Assembly (NCBI GenBank): GCA_027082895.1
Contig: JALWTJ010000546.1
Location: forward strand, 1-10,346
Length of the DNA stretch: 10,346 nt
Direction of reading: 5' to 3'
Source of the DNA: Hyphomicrobiales bacterium
GTDB lineage: Bacteria > Pseudomonadota > Alphaproteobacteria > Rhizobiales > Devosiaceae
The stretch's first letter is position 1, and each line of letters opens with the position of its first letter. The translations under genes and the position numbers were made by a program. Positions 1 through 6,733 of the stretch are shown piece after piece. The notes beneath the pieces are model-generated. The model was given only the letters and a program-made list of their open reading frames with translations, had not been told where the DNA came from and searched no databases.

Positions 1-376
1 GAGAAGGCGCGGCGGTCTGCTGCTCCCGCTTCTGCAGTACATTGACCAGGGCCTGAATGGGCCGGGCGAAGGCGATCCCGAGCTGGGCCCCGCCCACCCA
101 GGCCACCGTGGCGGGGACCACCATGGGCGCCGCGTCCCTGCCGGCAAGCAGCCTCAGCGCCAGACGAACCGACTGCCCCTTCTCGAAAGGCGCGACCCCA
201 GCCTCGCCGGACAGGGCCACCAGCATGCCGCCGGCACAGTAGTCCCGCACCTCGCAGGCCCGCTCGGGCTGCCCGGTGGTGGTGATCGTCGCGGTAATCC
301 GACTTCTGAAACGCGGATAGCGCCGCCGCTCACTGCCCGCAGCGCCGATATCCCCCCTGTCTTTCACCAGATCCAT
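1..376 (-). CDS. PilZ-domain protein, N-terminal part (probably DUF1631 family), truncated by window edge
   Basis: Reading the minus strand from an ATG at 376 gives an uninterrupted frame of 125 codons running off the left end. The N-terminus carries a PilZ-like signature: RRRYPR at residues 17-22 (RxxxR, R18 and R22), then VRDYCAGGML where PilZ domains usually have D/N-x-S-x-x-G, so a Cys stands in place of the Ser, and later VAWVGGAQLGIAF. PilZ domains often bind cyclic di-GMP. An N-terminal PilZ-like region with this ERRRYPRF start is typical of long DUF1631 proteins in gammaproteobacteria, but the rest is outside the window, so the family is inferred. An in-frame ATG at 394 is an alternative start; neither has a convincing ribosome binding site. 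This is chromosomal flank, in the same direction as the tRNA-Thr gene that the element has separated from it. Confidence 0.7.
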   Translation of the reverse strand, partial: MDLVKDRGDIGAAGSERRRYPRFRSRITATITTTGQPERACEVRDYCAGGMLVALSGEAGVAPFEKGQSVRLALRLLAGRDAAPMVVPATVAWVGGAQLGIAFARPIQALVNVLQKREQQTAAPS

Positions 377-394
377 CCCTGCTCGCCGTTGCAT

Positions 395-554
395 TGACCG
401 AGGCCCCCAATCTACCGCATCGAGAAACGCGCGGTCACGATTTATCCGCTGGTAAGGCTTAGCGGCAGACTGGAAGGTTCCTTGAATCGGTACCCAACGG
501 GCACAAACGAGGGAGTCGCCCAGCGGCCGGGCTGAAGCCCGGAGCACCAAGAAA
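395..554. other. Chromosomal intergenic stretch left of the element
   Basis: This is the 160 bp between the PilZ gene and the left attachment repeat, with no credible gene. It contains a hairpin CCGGGC-TGAA-GCCCGG at 527-542 without a T-run on either strand. Before integration this sequence would have lain directly behind the tRNA-Thr 3' end, so the hairpin may be part of the old tRNA transcript end (inference). The leader of the PilZ gene must also lie here; I see no clear promoter. Confidence 0.5.
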
Positions 555-600
555 TGGAGCTGGTGACAGGAATCGAACCCGCGACCGGCTGATTACAAAT
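555..600 (-). repeat. Left attachment site, displaced 3' part of tRNA-Thr
   Basis: This 46-bp sequence is identical to 8405-8450. On the minus strand it contains the anticodon loop, the 3' side of the anticodon stem, the variable region, the T arm, the 3' acceptor strand and the encoded CCA of tRNA-Thr, but not the 5' half, so it is not a functional tRNA. Identity stops exactly at the CCA end on one side (554 differs from 8404) and just beyond the anticodon loop on the other (601 differs from 8451). This is the usual target segment of tyrosine integrases that use tRNA genes. Confidence 0.92.
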
Positions 601-633
601 TAACTTTTTTTACATTTCACCGCATTCTAAGCC

Positions 634-648
634 GTCCCATTTTGTCCC
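634..648 (-). repeat. Degenerate, inverted copy of the arm-type motif
   Basis: On the minus strand this reads GGGACAAAATGGGAC, resembling the GGGGCAAAATGGTGGGGC core of the arm-type repeats at both element ends but in opposite orientation and closer to the attachment core (33 bp away). It could be a weaker integrase or excisionase site. The similarity is seen directly; the role is inferred. Confidence 0.35.
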
Positions 649-652
649 GTAT

Positions 653-680
653 TTGACCTTTAGAAACAGCGTGTTACGCT
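653..680 (+). promoter_or_regulatory. Candidate integrase promoter
   Basis: TTGACC at 653-658 matches the -35 consensus well and is followed after 16 bp by TACGCT at 675-680, a poor -10 element. It lies about 190 bp upstream of the integrase start, leaving a long leader that contains the arm-type repeats and a hairpin. No better promoter is visible between the attachment site and the gene. Confidence 0.3.
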
Positions 681-691
681 ACCTTCTAGCG

Positions 692-707
692 CCATACCGT
701 TCCATAC
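692..707 (+). repeat. Helically phased CCATAC pair
   Basis: CCATAC occurs at 692-697 and again at 702-707, exactly 10 bp apart, between the attachment core and the arm-type repeats. Short direct repeats one helical turn apart at this position are what excisionase or AlpA-like binding sites look like. The site assignment is inference. Confidence 0.3.
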
Positions 708-726
708 TGGTTTAGCAAAATCCGGC

Positions 727-758
727 GCGGGTGGTGGGGCAAAATGGTGGGGCAAAAT
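727..758 (+). repeat. Left arm-type repeat (two TGGTGGGGCAAAA units)
   Basis: This 32-bp sequence is repeated perfectly at 8320-8351, just inside the other end of the element and in the same orientation. Each copy holds two tandem 13-bp units TGGTGGGGCAAAA, and a further GCAAAATCC lies at 715-723. Position and arrangement fit the arm-type sites to which the N-terminal domain of a tyrosine integrase binds. In this left copy the second unit is followed by CCCCACCA, so TGGTGGGG and CCCCACCA (746-767) can also form an 8-bp hairpin with a 6-nt loop in the integrase leader. Confidence 0.7.
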
Positions 759-807
759 CCCCACCATCCTACCGCCCTCCCCGCTACGGCGGGACAAAAA
801 ACAGGCC

Positions 808-830
808 CCAGGGGCGCGGCAACGCCCTGG
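808..830 (+). promoter_or_regulatory. Hairpin in the integrase leader
   Basis: CCAGGG at 808-813 pairs with CCCTGG at 825-830, extended by two more GC pairs beyond a bulged G, with a six-base loop. It ends about 27 nt before the integrase Shine-Dalgarno sequence and has no T-run, so it is not a classical terminator. It could modulate integrase translation, but there is no direct evidence. Confidence 0.3.
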
Positions 831-868
831 AGCCCTGACCACTACCCGACCTATGCGGAGGCCCGGCA

Positions 869-2218
869 ATGGCTGCAAATCAATCTACACGAGGCGACAA
901 CCGTTTAACAGAGACTGCCCTTAGGCGGACCAAGCTTCCTACGTCCGGCAAGCTGATCCTGCAAGACGGTGGGGGGCTCTTCTTCGAGGTGAGCGAAGCA
1001 GGAGGCCGCCGGATCGCGCGGGCTTCCTACCGTTTTCGCCTTGCAGGCAAACGGCCCGAAATGCGCCTAGGAACTTGGCCAGACAAGACCCTGGCCAAGC
1101 TGCGAGAGCTACGCAACGAAGCCCGCGCCCTGGTAAAGGACGGGAAAGACCCGCGCGAAGCCGCCCGCCAAGAAAAAGCGAGAGCCGCCGAAGAGCGCGC
1201 CGCGGAGGCCGCCCGGCTGACCGTTCGACAAGCCTTCGATAAATGGGACCGGCTCCACCTTCAATGCGCGCTCAAAGACGAAGGCAAAGAGGTTCGACGC
1301 TATTTTGAGAAAGACGTATTCCCAACCCTTGACCCCCTGCCACTGGAAGACCTGAGCCGTGCCAAGGTTGCCGCCCTTGTCGATTCGGTACTCGAACGAG
1401 GCGCGCCGCGAGCGGCTCAAAGCTTGCTGGGATATTTACGCCAATTTTGCCGCTGGAGCGTGACTCGAGGATACCTGGACGCGGACCCTACTGCCGCATT
1501 TAGAAAAGCCTCGATAAAGACCAACGGCCCGCGAGACCGCGCGCTATCGGAAAAGGAAATTCAAATGCTCGCGGAACTACTCCCCGCCGCCGGCTTGCCG
1601 GCTTGGGCGCCACCGGCTATCTGGTTGCTATTGGCTACCGCGGCGCGCGTTGGTGAACTACTCACGGCGCGTTGGGAAGACTTCGACCTTGAAGCAAAAG
1701 AATGGACCATCCCTGCGGGGAAAGCCAAAAACGGCCGCGCTCACGTTGTCCACCTTTCCGCCTTCGCCCTGGCTCGCTTGGCCGAACTGGAAGAACTGAA
1801 GTCTAGCGCTTGGCTTGTAGCAGGCCGGACCCCGGCGGAGCCCGGCAAAGAACCGGAACACACGAATATCGACGGTCTTTCCAAGATGCTACGCGACCGC
1901 CAGCGGCCGGCGGGATTCAAGCCTTTGAAAGGACGCAAGGCGAGCAATACTGACGCTCTGATATTACCCGGCGGCCGGTGGACACCGCATGACCTGAGAC
2001 GTACCGCGGCAACCCTCTTGCAACGTCTTGGCATTCTCCCCGCGATAATCGAGAGGGTACTAAACCACACGGAGCCCAACGGGCTTGTTGCTGTCTATCA
2101 GCGCTACGATTATCGCGCGGAGCGGCGCGAAGCCCTCAACCGCCTAGGCACTCACTTGGAAACCCTCACCCAAGGAAAACAAGCCAGCGTTGTCGGACTG
2201 AACACGGCGCGGGCTTGA
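869..2218 (+). CDS. int: P4-type tyrosine integrase
   Basis: This 449-aa site-specific recombinase should integrate and excise the element at the tRNA-Thr attachment site. The N-terminal part (about residues 15-115) is the DUF4102-type arm-binding domain, with GGGLFFEV, YRFRLAGKRPEMRLGTWP and an Ala/Glu/Arg-rich linker. A SAM-like core-binding domain follows (about 118-212), then the catalytic domain. Catalytic residues visible are R260 in AARVGELL, a likely Lys near 285-287, H374 and R377 in HDLRRT, H400 in VLNHTE, and Y410 (or Y413) in VYQRYDY. All are present and the length is normal, so it should be active. The ATG at 869 has GGAGG at 857-861, 7 nt upstream. It lies next to the left attachment site, at the end away from the intact tRNA. 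The next gene begins 4 nt after its stop. Confidence 0.96.
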   Translation: MAANQSTRGDNRLTETALRRTKLPTSGKLILQDGGGLFFEVSEAGGRRIARASYRFRLAGKRPEMRLGTWPDKTLAKLRELRNEARALVKDGKDPREAARQEKARAAEERAAEAARLTVRQAFDKWDRLHLQCALKDEGKEVRRYFEKDVFPTLDPLPLEDLSRAKVAALVDSVLERGAPRAAQSLLGYLRQFCRWSVTRGYLDADPTAAFRKASIKTNGPRDRALSEKEIQMLAELLPAAGLPAWAPPAIWLLLATAARVGELLTARWEDFDLEAKEWTIPAGKAKNGRAHVVHLSAFALARLAELEELKSSAWLVAGRTPAEPGKEPEHTNIDGLSKMLRDRQRPAGFKPLKGRKASNTDALILPGGRWTPHDLRRTAATLLQRLGILPAIIERVLNHTEPNGLVAVYQRYDYRAERREALNRLGTHLETLTQGKQASVVGLNTARA

Positions 2219-2222
2219 GCCG

Positions 2223-3008
2223 ATGGGCTTTCCCAAAAGGCGGCCGGGATATATCCCGGAACCCGTTTGGCGTTTCGCCCTGGAGCTTCGGGGCGAACGG
2301 CCGGATATTCCCAGCAAAGCCAAAGATCTGGAAACCGTGTCGCGCTTGATAGGGCTGGACATGCGCCAGACGTGGGAAAACCTGGAAAGACAAGGCGTAC
2401 AGGAGGAACAAAGTTGGCGCCTGTTGCTGGACCTCTTTTACACCAGCCGCCCGGGGAGGGCCTTTCATCCCGAGTACCGCGAGTCCCTGAAACGGATTAG
2501 CGAACGGCTCCCCAGGATTGCCAAGCTTGCGGAACAGCTGCGCGAGGAAATTGGGCAAGTCTGCTCGCTGGGCCTGGAGACAGGCATTCAGTATCCGCCG
2601 GAACTCGGAAGCCTTGGCGCCTTGCTTGATGACATGGGTCCCCCACTTCCCGGGATTGCACCGCGAGACAGGCCCGAGCTATCCGAGTTCGTGAAAGAAC
2701 TGGACTACCTGGAAACCGGCGCCTTACTCGAACATTTGGCCGGCATAGCGAAGAGATTTACCCCCCTCCCGGAGAGCTGGAGCGCGCCCCACTCCAACCA
2801 ACGGAAAGTGGGCTTTATTTCCGAATGGGTCCGGTTTTTTGATTGGCGCTATGCCTGGCATTTCCGGCCCTTCATCCCGGAGCGGCCGGAGATCGGCGCC
2901 GCGGACCTGGCCCGCATTGGCGCCGCCGTCTTGCAAATGGACAGAATCGAAGAGGCCATAAAGAAAGCCCGCCAACGCGACCCGCGAAGAGAGCCCAAAA
3001 AGAACTGA
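2223..3008 (+). CDS. Protein of unknown function, 261 aa, cotranscribed with int
   Basis: I do not recognise this protein. The ATG lies 4 nt after the integrase stop with no evident Shine-Dalgarno sequence, so translation is probably coupled to int. It is predicted soluble: no signal peptide or membrane segment is visible. It is rich in charged residues and helix formers (ERLPRIAKLAEQLREEIGQV region, residues 93-115; DLARIGAAVLQMDRIEEAIKK near 228-250), with an aromatic patch WVRFFDWRYAWHFRP at about 203-217 and a basic C-terminus (KKARQRDPRREPKKN). No enzyme motif or zinc site stands out. Its place beside the integrase is a common slot for accessory genes, regulators or excision helpers, so a cargo or anti-phage role is possible but unsupported. 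Coding use matches its neighbours and the frame is uninterrupted. Confidence 0.8.
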   Translation: MGFPKRRPGYIPEPVWRFALELRGERPDIPSKAKDLETVSRLIGLDMRQTWENLERQGVQEEQSWRLLLDLFYTSRPGRAFHPEYRESLKRISERLPRIAKLAEQLREEIGQVCSLGLETGIQYPPELGSLGALLDDMGPPLPGIAPRDRPELSEFVKELDYLETGALLEHLAGIAKRFTPLPESWSAPHSNQRKVGFISEWVRFFDWRYAWHFRPFIPERPEIGAADLARIGAAVLQMDRIEEAIKKARQRDPRREPKKN

Positions 3009-3016
3009 GCGCCCCC

Positions 3017-3046
3017 TGTTGCGCATTTTGTTGCGGGGACTATTCC
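3017..3046 (+). promoter_or_regulatory. TGTTGCG boxes and candidate alpA promoter
   Basis: TGTTGCG occurs at 3017-3023 and 3029-3035, 12 bp apart; the second is part of TTGTTGCGGG (3028-3037), a 10-mer found again at 7162-7171 before the HTH gene. TTGCGC (3019-3024), a 16-bp spacer and TATTCC (3041-3046) form a weak sigma70-like promoter; the 7162 site has a very similar TTGCGG-15-TATTCC layout. This suggests common control of the replication block and of the HTH gene, perhaps by the HTH protein itself (inference). Confidence 0.4.
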
Positions 3047-3072
3047 CACCAAGCCATGCCACTAATAGTCCC
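3036..3072 (+). promoter_or_regulatory. 9-bp inverted repeat upstream of alpA
   Basis: GGGACTATT at 3036-3044 and its perfect inverse complement AATAGTCCC at 3064-3072 are separated by 19 bp. The repeat overlaps the candidate -10 element and ends 67 bp before the alpA start. It could be an operator for a dimeric regulator or a transcript hairpin; there is no T-run, so a terminator for the preceding gene is unlikely. Confidence 0.45.
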
Positions 3073-3139
3073 GGCGGATTCGCCAGCCACTCCCGATACT
3101 TCGAGCATGCGAACACCGCATGACACGGAGTGAACCGCT

Positions 3140-3367
3140 ATGCCTGACCAACCCTTCCCGAACTGGCGCATCCTGCGAGAGCCCGCCGTTATCGAGTTGA
3201 CCGGCTATTCCCGCTCAAGCATTCGCCGCAAGGTGAAGGCGGGAGAATTCCCCGCACCGATCAAACTCGGCACCGGCCCAAGCGGCGCGGTCGGATGGAA
3301 ACAAAGCGAGGTTGTCGCTTGGATCGAAGCCCGCGCGGCTGGTGTTCGGTGGAGCGAATCCCAATGA
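3140..3367 (+). CDS. alpA: AlpA-family helix-turn-helix regulator / excisionase-like protein
   Basis: This 75-aa protein has the winged-HTH pattern of the AlpA/excisionase (MerR-like) family: RILREPAVIELTGYSRSSIRRKVKAGEFPAPIKLG at residues 10-44, then a wing with GAVGWKQSEVVAWIEAR at 49-65. In P4-like elements such proteins activate or repress promoters near int or help excision by bending DNA at the attachment site. The ATG has GGAG at 3127-3130, 9 nt upstream. It is the first gene of a tightly packed run, its TGA sharing an ATGA with the primase start. It is likely controlled from the 131-bp region before it, which carries TGTTGCG boxes and an inverted repeat. Whether it acts on int excision, on the replication genes or both is not decided by sequence. 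Confidence 0.9.
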   Translation: MPDQPFPNWRILREPAVIELTGYSRSSIRRKVKAGEFPAPIKLGTGPSGAVGWKQSEVVAWIEARAAGVRWSESQ

Positions 3368-6222
3368 AAAAAAAACCGGCCCGAGGCCGGCTATCAAAGA
3401 ATGCAGATTCAAAGCCGATCCCAACCCCGAGCGAGATCAAGCGACAAGTAAGCCCGCTTGAATTCTACCGGCGCGAGTTTGGCCAAGTCCCCGCGTTGGA
3501 GCGCATCAAAGGAAACGGCTGGAGCGAAAACTTCCACTGCCCCTTCCATGACGAAAAAAATCCGAGCTTCGGGATCAACGCCGAGACCGGCGCCTATCGC
3601 TGCTTCGCCTGCGGGGCGGAAGGCGGCTCAATAATTGATTACACAATGGCGCAAAACGGGGACGACCTGGCCGATGCCTGCAAAAACATCGCGACCGCTT
3701 GGAACCTAGGCCGGGACGAAGCAACCCCGGCGCCTCGACGCCCGAAGCCTTCGCCACGGAAGACGCCGGAGGAACCTTCCCCCTTGCAGGCCATACCGGC
3801 GGAAGCCCTGACCAGTAAGCCCGCCGCCCATCCAAAACACGGCAAACCAACAGCCGAATGGGTTTACAAAGACGCTACCGGCACGCCACTTTGTTACGTC
3901 TTGCGCTTCGATCCACCGGGGAAAAGAAAACTATTCGCGCCACTGACCTTTACCGTGAAGGGCTGGAAATGGCGCGCACCACCAGCACCGCGCCCACTCT
4001 ATGGTTTGGAACGCCTGGCCGCTAACCCAACCACCCCAGTCCTGTTGGCTGAAGGCGAGAAAGCTGCGGACGCCGCCGCCAAGCTGGTTCCGCATGCCTG
4101 CGCCATTGCCACGATGAACGGCGCTCAAAGCCCCAACAAAAGCGACTTCTCGCCTATTGCAGGGCGAGACCTTTACCTTTGGCCCGACGCAGACGAAGCC
4201 GGCAGGCAATATGCGGAGAAGGTCCGGCACCTAGCCCAAGCCGTGGGCGCGGCAAGTGTTCAACGCCTGGACCTCGAAAGCCTAGCCCGGGACCCAGCGA
4301 CCGGCGCGCCCCGCAACCTCCCGAAAGGATGGGACGCCGCGGACGCGCTCTCGGAAGGATGGACCGCAGAACATTTCAAACGGTGGGCCGAATGGCAAAA
4401 CGTCTTGCACCTGGAGCCCACGCCCACCGAGTCGCCCACCCGGGAGGCCGATCCCGACCCGGATTCCGACGCCACGAAAGCCGAAGCGAACAACCAACCA
4501 CCCCAATTCCCAGCCTTGTACGACAAAACAGACAGCGGGATTTATTGGCACTCGCCCGGGGACAAACCGCGCCTTGTCTTTGTCTGTCCCTCGTTCGATA
4601 TGCTCGCAGTAACCCGGGACCCGAACGGGTCAGATTTTGGGCGCCTGATCGAATTCAAGGACCCAGACGGCAACAACACGCGGGAAGTGATCTACGACCG
4701 GGAACGAGTGGACCAACCCGGGAAACTCCGCGCCCGCTTGGCGGCAAAAGGATTCGAGGGTGCTGCAACGCCAGAAGGACAACGGCTGTTTGTGGAGCTT
4801 TTGAGGGATTGGCGCCCGGAAGCCCGCGCACGAACCGTCACAAAAACGGGATGGATCGGCAATGCCTTCGTGACACCTGCCCGGATATACGGCGAAACAC
4901 CCGACGAACCGATTATTTACACAGAACCGGCGGGCAATGGTGCCGCCATCAGCACGCGCGGAACTCTGGAAGGATGGCAACGAAATGTTGCCGCGCCTTG
5001 TGTCGGAAATTCGCGCTTGCTGTTCGTTGTCTCTGCGGCCTTTGCTGCTTCGCTGCTGGAACTGCTGGGGCTTGATGGCGGAGGGTTCCACCTCGTGGGC
5101 TCAAGCATTGATGGGAGTTCGAGCGGCAAAACAACAGCTTTGAAGGTTGCCGCTTCTGTCTTCGGCCCGCCCGACTATATGCAGCTCTGGCGCTCTACCG
5201 ATAACGCGCTAGAGGGGACCTCCGCAGCCCACTCCGGCCTTCTGCTATTGCTGGATGAACTCGGGCAAATGGATCCACGCCAAGCCGGCGAAACAGCTTA
5301 CTTGTTGGCCAACGGCCGGGCCAAGCTTCGCGCCAATCGGGACGCCAATCCGCGCCCGGTGATTACCTGGCTGTTACTGTTCCTGAGTTCCGGCGAAGTG
5401 GGCTTAGAGAACCACATGGAAACCGCCGGCAAACGAGCGAAGGCGGGCCAGTTGGTCCGCATGGCGGATATACCGGCGGACGCGGGGCAACGGCTCGGCG
5501 TATTTGAAAACCTGCATGACCACGCGGACGGCGCCAGCTTCGCCCGTGCGTTACAGGATGCCGCCGCGCGATATTACGGGACCGCACTAGACGCATGGCT
5601 CGAAGTATTGACCTCGAAACGCGAGGACGTCGAGGACACAGCACCCGCCATGCTGCAAGACATCGCCAAGCGCCTGTTGTCCGGCATATCCAACCCACCC
5701 GGAACACTTCGACGGCTCGCGGAGCGCTTCGCCCTGGTTGCCCTCGCTGGCGAGCTGGCCACCGAGCAACAAATAACAGGCTGGCCACAAGGTACCGCCC
5801 TGGAGGCGGTTGAGTCCTGCTTTCACGCCCACGTCAAAACAGCCGGCGCGAAAACGGCCCACGAACAACAGGAGCTGTTCCGGCAAGTCCGCTTGTTCTT
5901 TGAGCGGCACGCCAACCGCTTCCGCTGGATCACTCGCGGCAACGATGACCACGCGCCGGAAGTCCCCCATCAAGCCGGATGGAAGGACACTGACGGCGAA
6001 GGCGAATCGCTGATCTACTACCTGTACCCGGAGACCTACCGCGCCGAAGTGGTTGCCGGTTTTGATGCCAAAGAGGCCGCCCGGCTGCTGATACAGCGCG
6101 GCATGATGGAAGAGGGAAGCGAACCGGGCCGATTCACCCAAAAAGTGCGGCTCCCGGGACACCGGAACCCTAAGCGCGTTTATGTGTTTAATGCGGACCA
6201 TTTGGGCACCGAAAATGTTTGA
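3364..6222 (+). CDS. Primase-helicase: CHC2 zinc finger, Toprim, DUF927 ATPase
   Basis: This 952-aa protein should prime and unwind DNA to replicate the element. A CHC2-type zinc finger lies at about residues 55-92 (C59, H62, C80, C83 in HCPFH and YRCFACG). A Toprim domain at about 225-300 has LLAEGEK (E230) and LWPDADEAG (D275, D277), the metal-binding acids of primases. A DUF927-type helicase part covers about 385-700, with Walker A GSSSGKT at 584-590 and Walker B LLLLLDE at 626-632 (D631, E632). The C-terminal region (about 760-952) may bind origin DNA. The in-frame ATG at 3295 would overlap alpA by 73 bp; I prefer 3364 because its ATG forms an ATGA overlap with the alpA stop, typical of translational coupling. 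The gene begins with a run of nine A's. The next gene overlaps its end by 8 bp. Confidence 0.95.
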   Translation: MKKKPARGRLSKNADSKPIPTPSEIKRQVSPLEFYRREFGQVPALERIKGNGWSENFHCPFHDEKNPSFGINAETGAYRCFACGAEGGSIIDYTMAQNGDDLADACKNIATAWNLGRDEATPAPRRPKPSPRKTPEEPSPLQAIPAEALTSKPAAHPKHGKPTAEWVYKDATGTPLCYVLRFDPPGKRKLFAPLTFTVKGWKWRAPPAPRPLYGLERLAANPTTPVLLAEGEKAADAAAKLVPHACAIATMNGAQSPNKSDFSPIAGRDLYLWPDADEAGRQYAEKVRHLAQAVGAASVQRLDLESLARDPATGAPRNLPKGWDAADALSEGWTAEHFKRWAEWQNVLHLEPTPTESPTREADPDPDSDATKAEANNQPPQFPALYDKTDSGIYWHSPGDKPRLVFVCPSFDMLAVTRDPNGSDFGRLIEFKDPDGNNTREVIYDRERVDQPGKLRARLAAKGFEGAATPEGQRLFVELLRDWRPEARARTVTKTGWIGNAFVTPARIYGETPDEPIIYTEPAGNGAAISTRGTLEGWQRNVAAPCVGNSRLLFVVSAAFAASLLELLGLDGGGFHLVGSSIDGSSSGKTTALKVAASVFGPPDYMQLWRSTDNALEGTSAAHSGLLLLLDELGQMDPRQAGETAYLLANGRAKLRANRDANPRPVITWLLLFLSSGEVGLENHMETAGKRAKAGQLVRMADIPADAGQRLGVFENLHDHADGASFARALQDAAARYYGTALDAWLEVLTSKREDVEDTAPAMLQDIAKRLLSGISNPPGTLRRLAERFALVALAGELATEQQITGWPQGTALEAVESCFHAHVKTAGAKTAHEQQELFRQVRLFFERHANRFRWITRGNDDHAPEVPHQAGWKDTDGEGESLIYYLYPETYRAEVVAGFDAKEAARLLIQRGMMEEGSEPGRFTQKVRLPGHRNPKRVYVFNADHLGTENV
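3367..3390 (-). terminator. Leftward intrinsic terminator-like structure at the primase start
   Basis: On the minus strand CCGGCC-TCG-GGCCGG (3376-3390) is followed directly by nine T's (3367-3375), the classical layout of a rho-independent terminator. It would stop antisense transcripts entering the alpA promoter region. On the sense strand the same bases encode MKKKPARGR, so the similarity may be accidental; the A9 tract followed by a hairpin could also cause slippage near the primase start. Confidence 0.45.
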
Positions 6223-6733
6223 GGCCCTCGAATCACTGCTAACGACTGAGCCACCAAAGCCGAAGCAAGGTGAACCCGTCCCAGCGGATGAACCCACCGG
6301 CCGCCGAGATCCCATTGAGGAAGCTGCCGCCGGGGATTGGCCTTACCTGCAGGCCCACCCGAAGCAACTTGAGGCCTTCCGTCGAGCCGTTGCTATCCAG
6401 GAAATGCGCCGGCTTGGGGAGCGCCCACCCCATTACACCCGCGCCGCCTTTTGTGCCCATTGCGGCCCTGTCTGGCTTTGGGAGACCGCCCCCGCGCGTG
6501 TCTTGGGTTGTCCCTGGTGTTTGAATGAAGAACGGCACTTCCCGCGCCCGTTGGTTCACTGTGGGGACTGCCGACAGTTCACCGCGAACCCCAACAGCCC
6601 AACCACTGGCGTTGGGAACTGCGCCAGCGTGAAACCTGCCCTGCATGCCCCCCGCCCCGGGACCGAACTCATTTGCCCCAACTGGCGCCCGCTTGATGAA
6701 CACCCAACCCACGGAGAAAACCACGATGATTAG
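6215..6733 (+). CDS. Eight-cysteine, zinc-ribbon-like protein of the replication block
   Basis: A 172-aa protein whose C-terminal half carries four pairs or singles of Cys: C80-x2-C83 (CAHC), C99-x2-C102 (CPWC), C116-x2-C119 (CGDC), then C136 and C154. The spacing suggests two zinc sites, the first a zinc ribbon (C80, C83, C99, C102). The N-terminal third is Pro/Glu-rich and probably flexible; the middle has HPKQLEAFRRAVAIQEMRRLGERPPHYTRA (residues 48-77), predicted helical. I recall similar HYTRA...C..CGPVWLW sequences in hypothetical proteins of mobile elements but know no function. The ATG at 6215 overlaps the primase end by 8 bp, and the end overlaps ssb by 8 bp, so it is coupled to replication genes and probably binds nucleic acid or a replication partner (inference). 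A start at 6182 would overlap the primase further. Confidence 0.85.
   Translation: MFEALESLLTTEPPKPKQGEPVPADEPTGRRDPIEEAAAGDWPYLQAHPKQLEAFRRAVAIQEMRRLGERPPHYTRAAFCAHCGPVWLWETAPARVLGCPWCLNEERHFPRPLVHCGDCRQFTANPNSPTTGVGNCASVKPALHAPRPGTELICPNWRPLDEHPTHGENHDD

Noticed and set aside
57..242. Plus-strand 61-codon frame in the left flank
   Set aside because: It is antisense to the PilZ-domain frame, which has recognisable motifs.
555..600. A second functional tRNA gene at the left end
   Set aside because: Only the 3' half including the anticodon loop is present; the 5' half is replaced by AT-rich element DNA that cannot form the anticodon, D or acceptor stems.
4179..5075. Plus-strand frame of 298 codons inside the primase gene
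   Set aside because: It is an alternative reading of the primase in another frame, extremely Arg/Pro-rich and without motifs.
5587..6315. Minus-strand frame of 242 codons opposite the primase 3' end
   Set aside because: It lies wholly antisense to the well-supported primase and Cys-rich genes, has no domain pattern and no ribosome binding site; long antisense frames are expected in GC-rich DNA.
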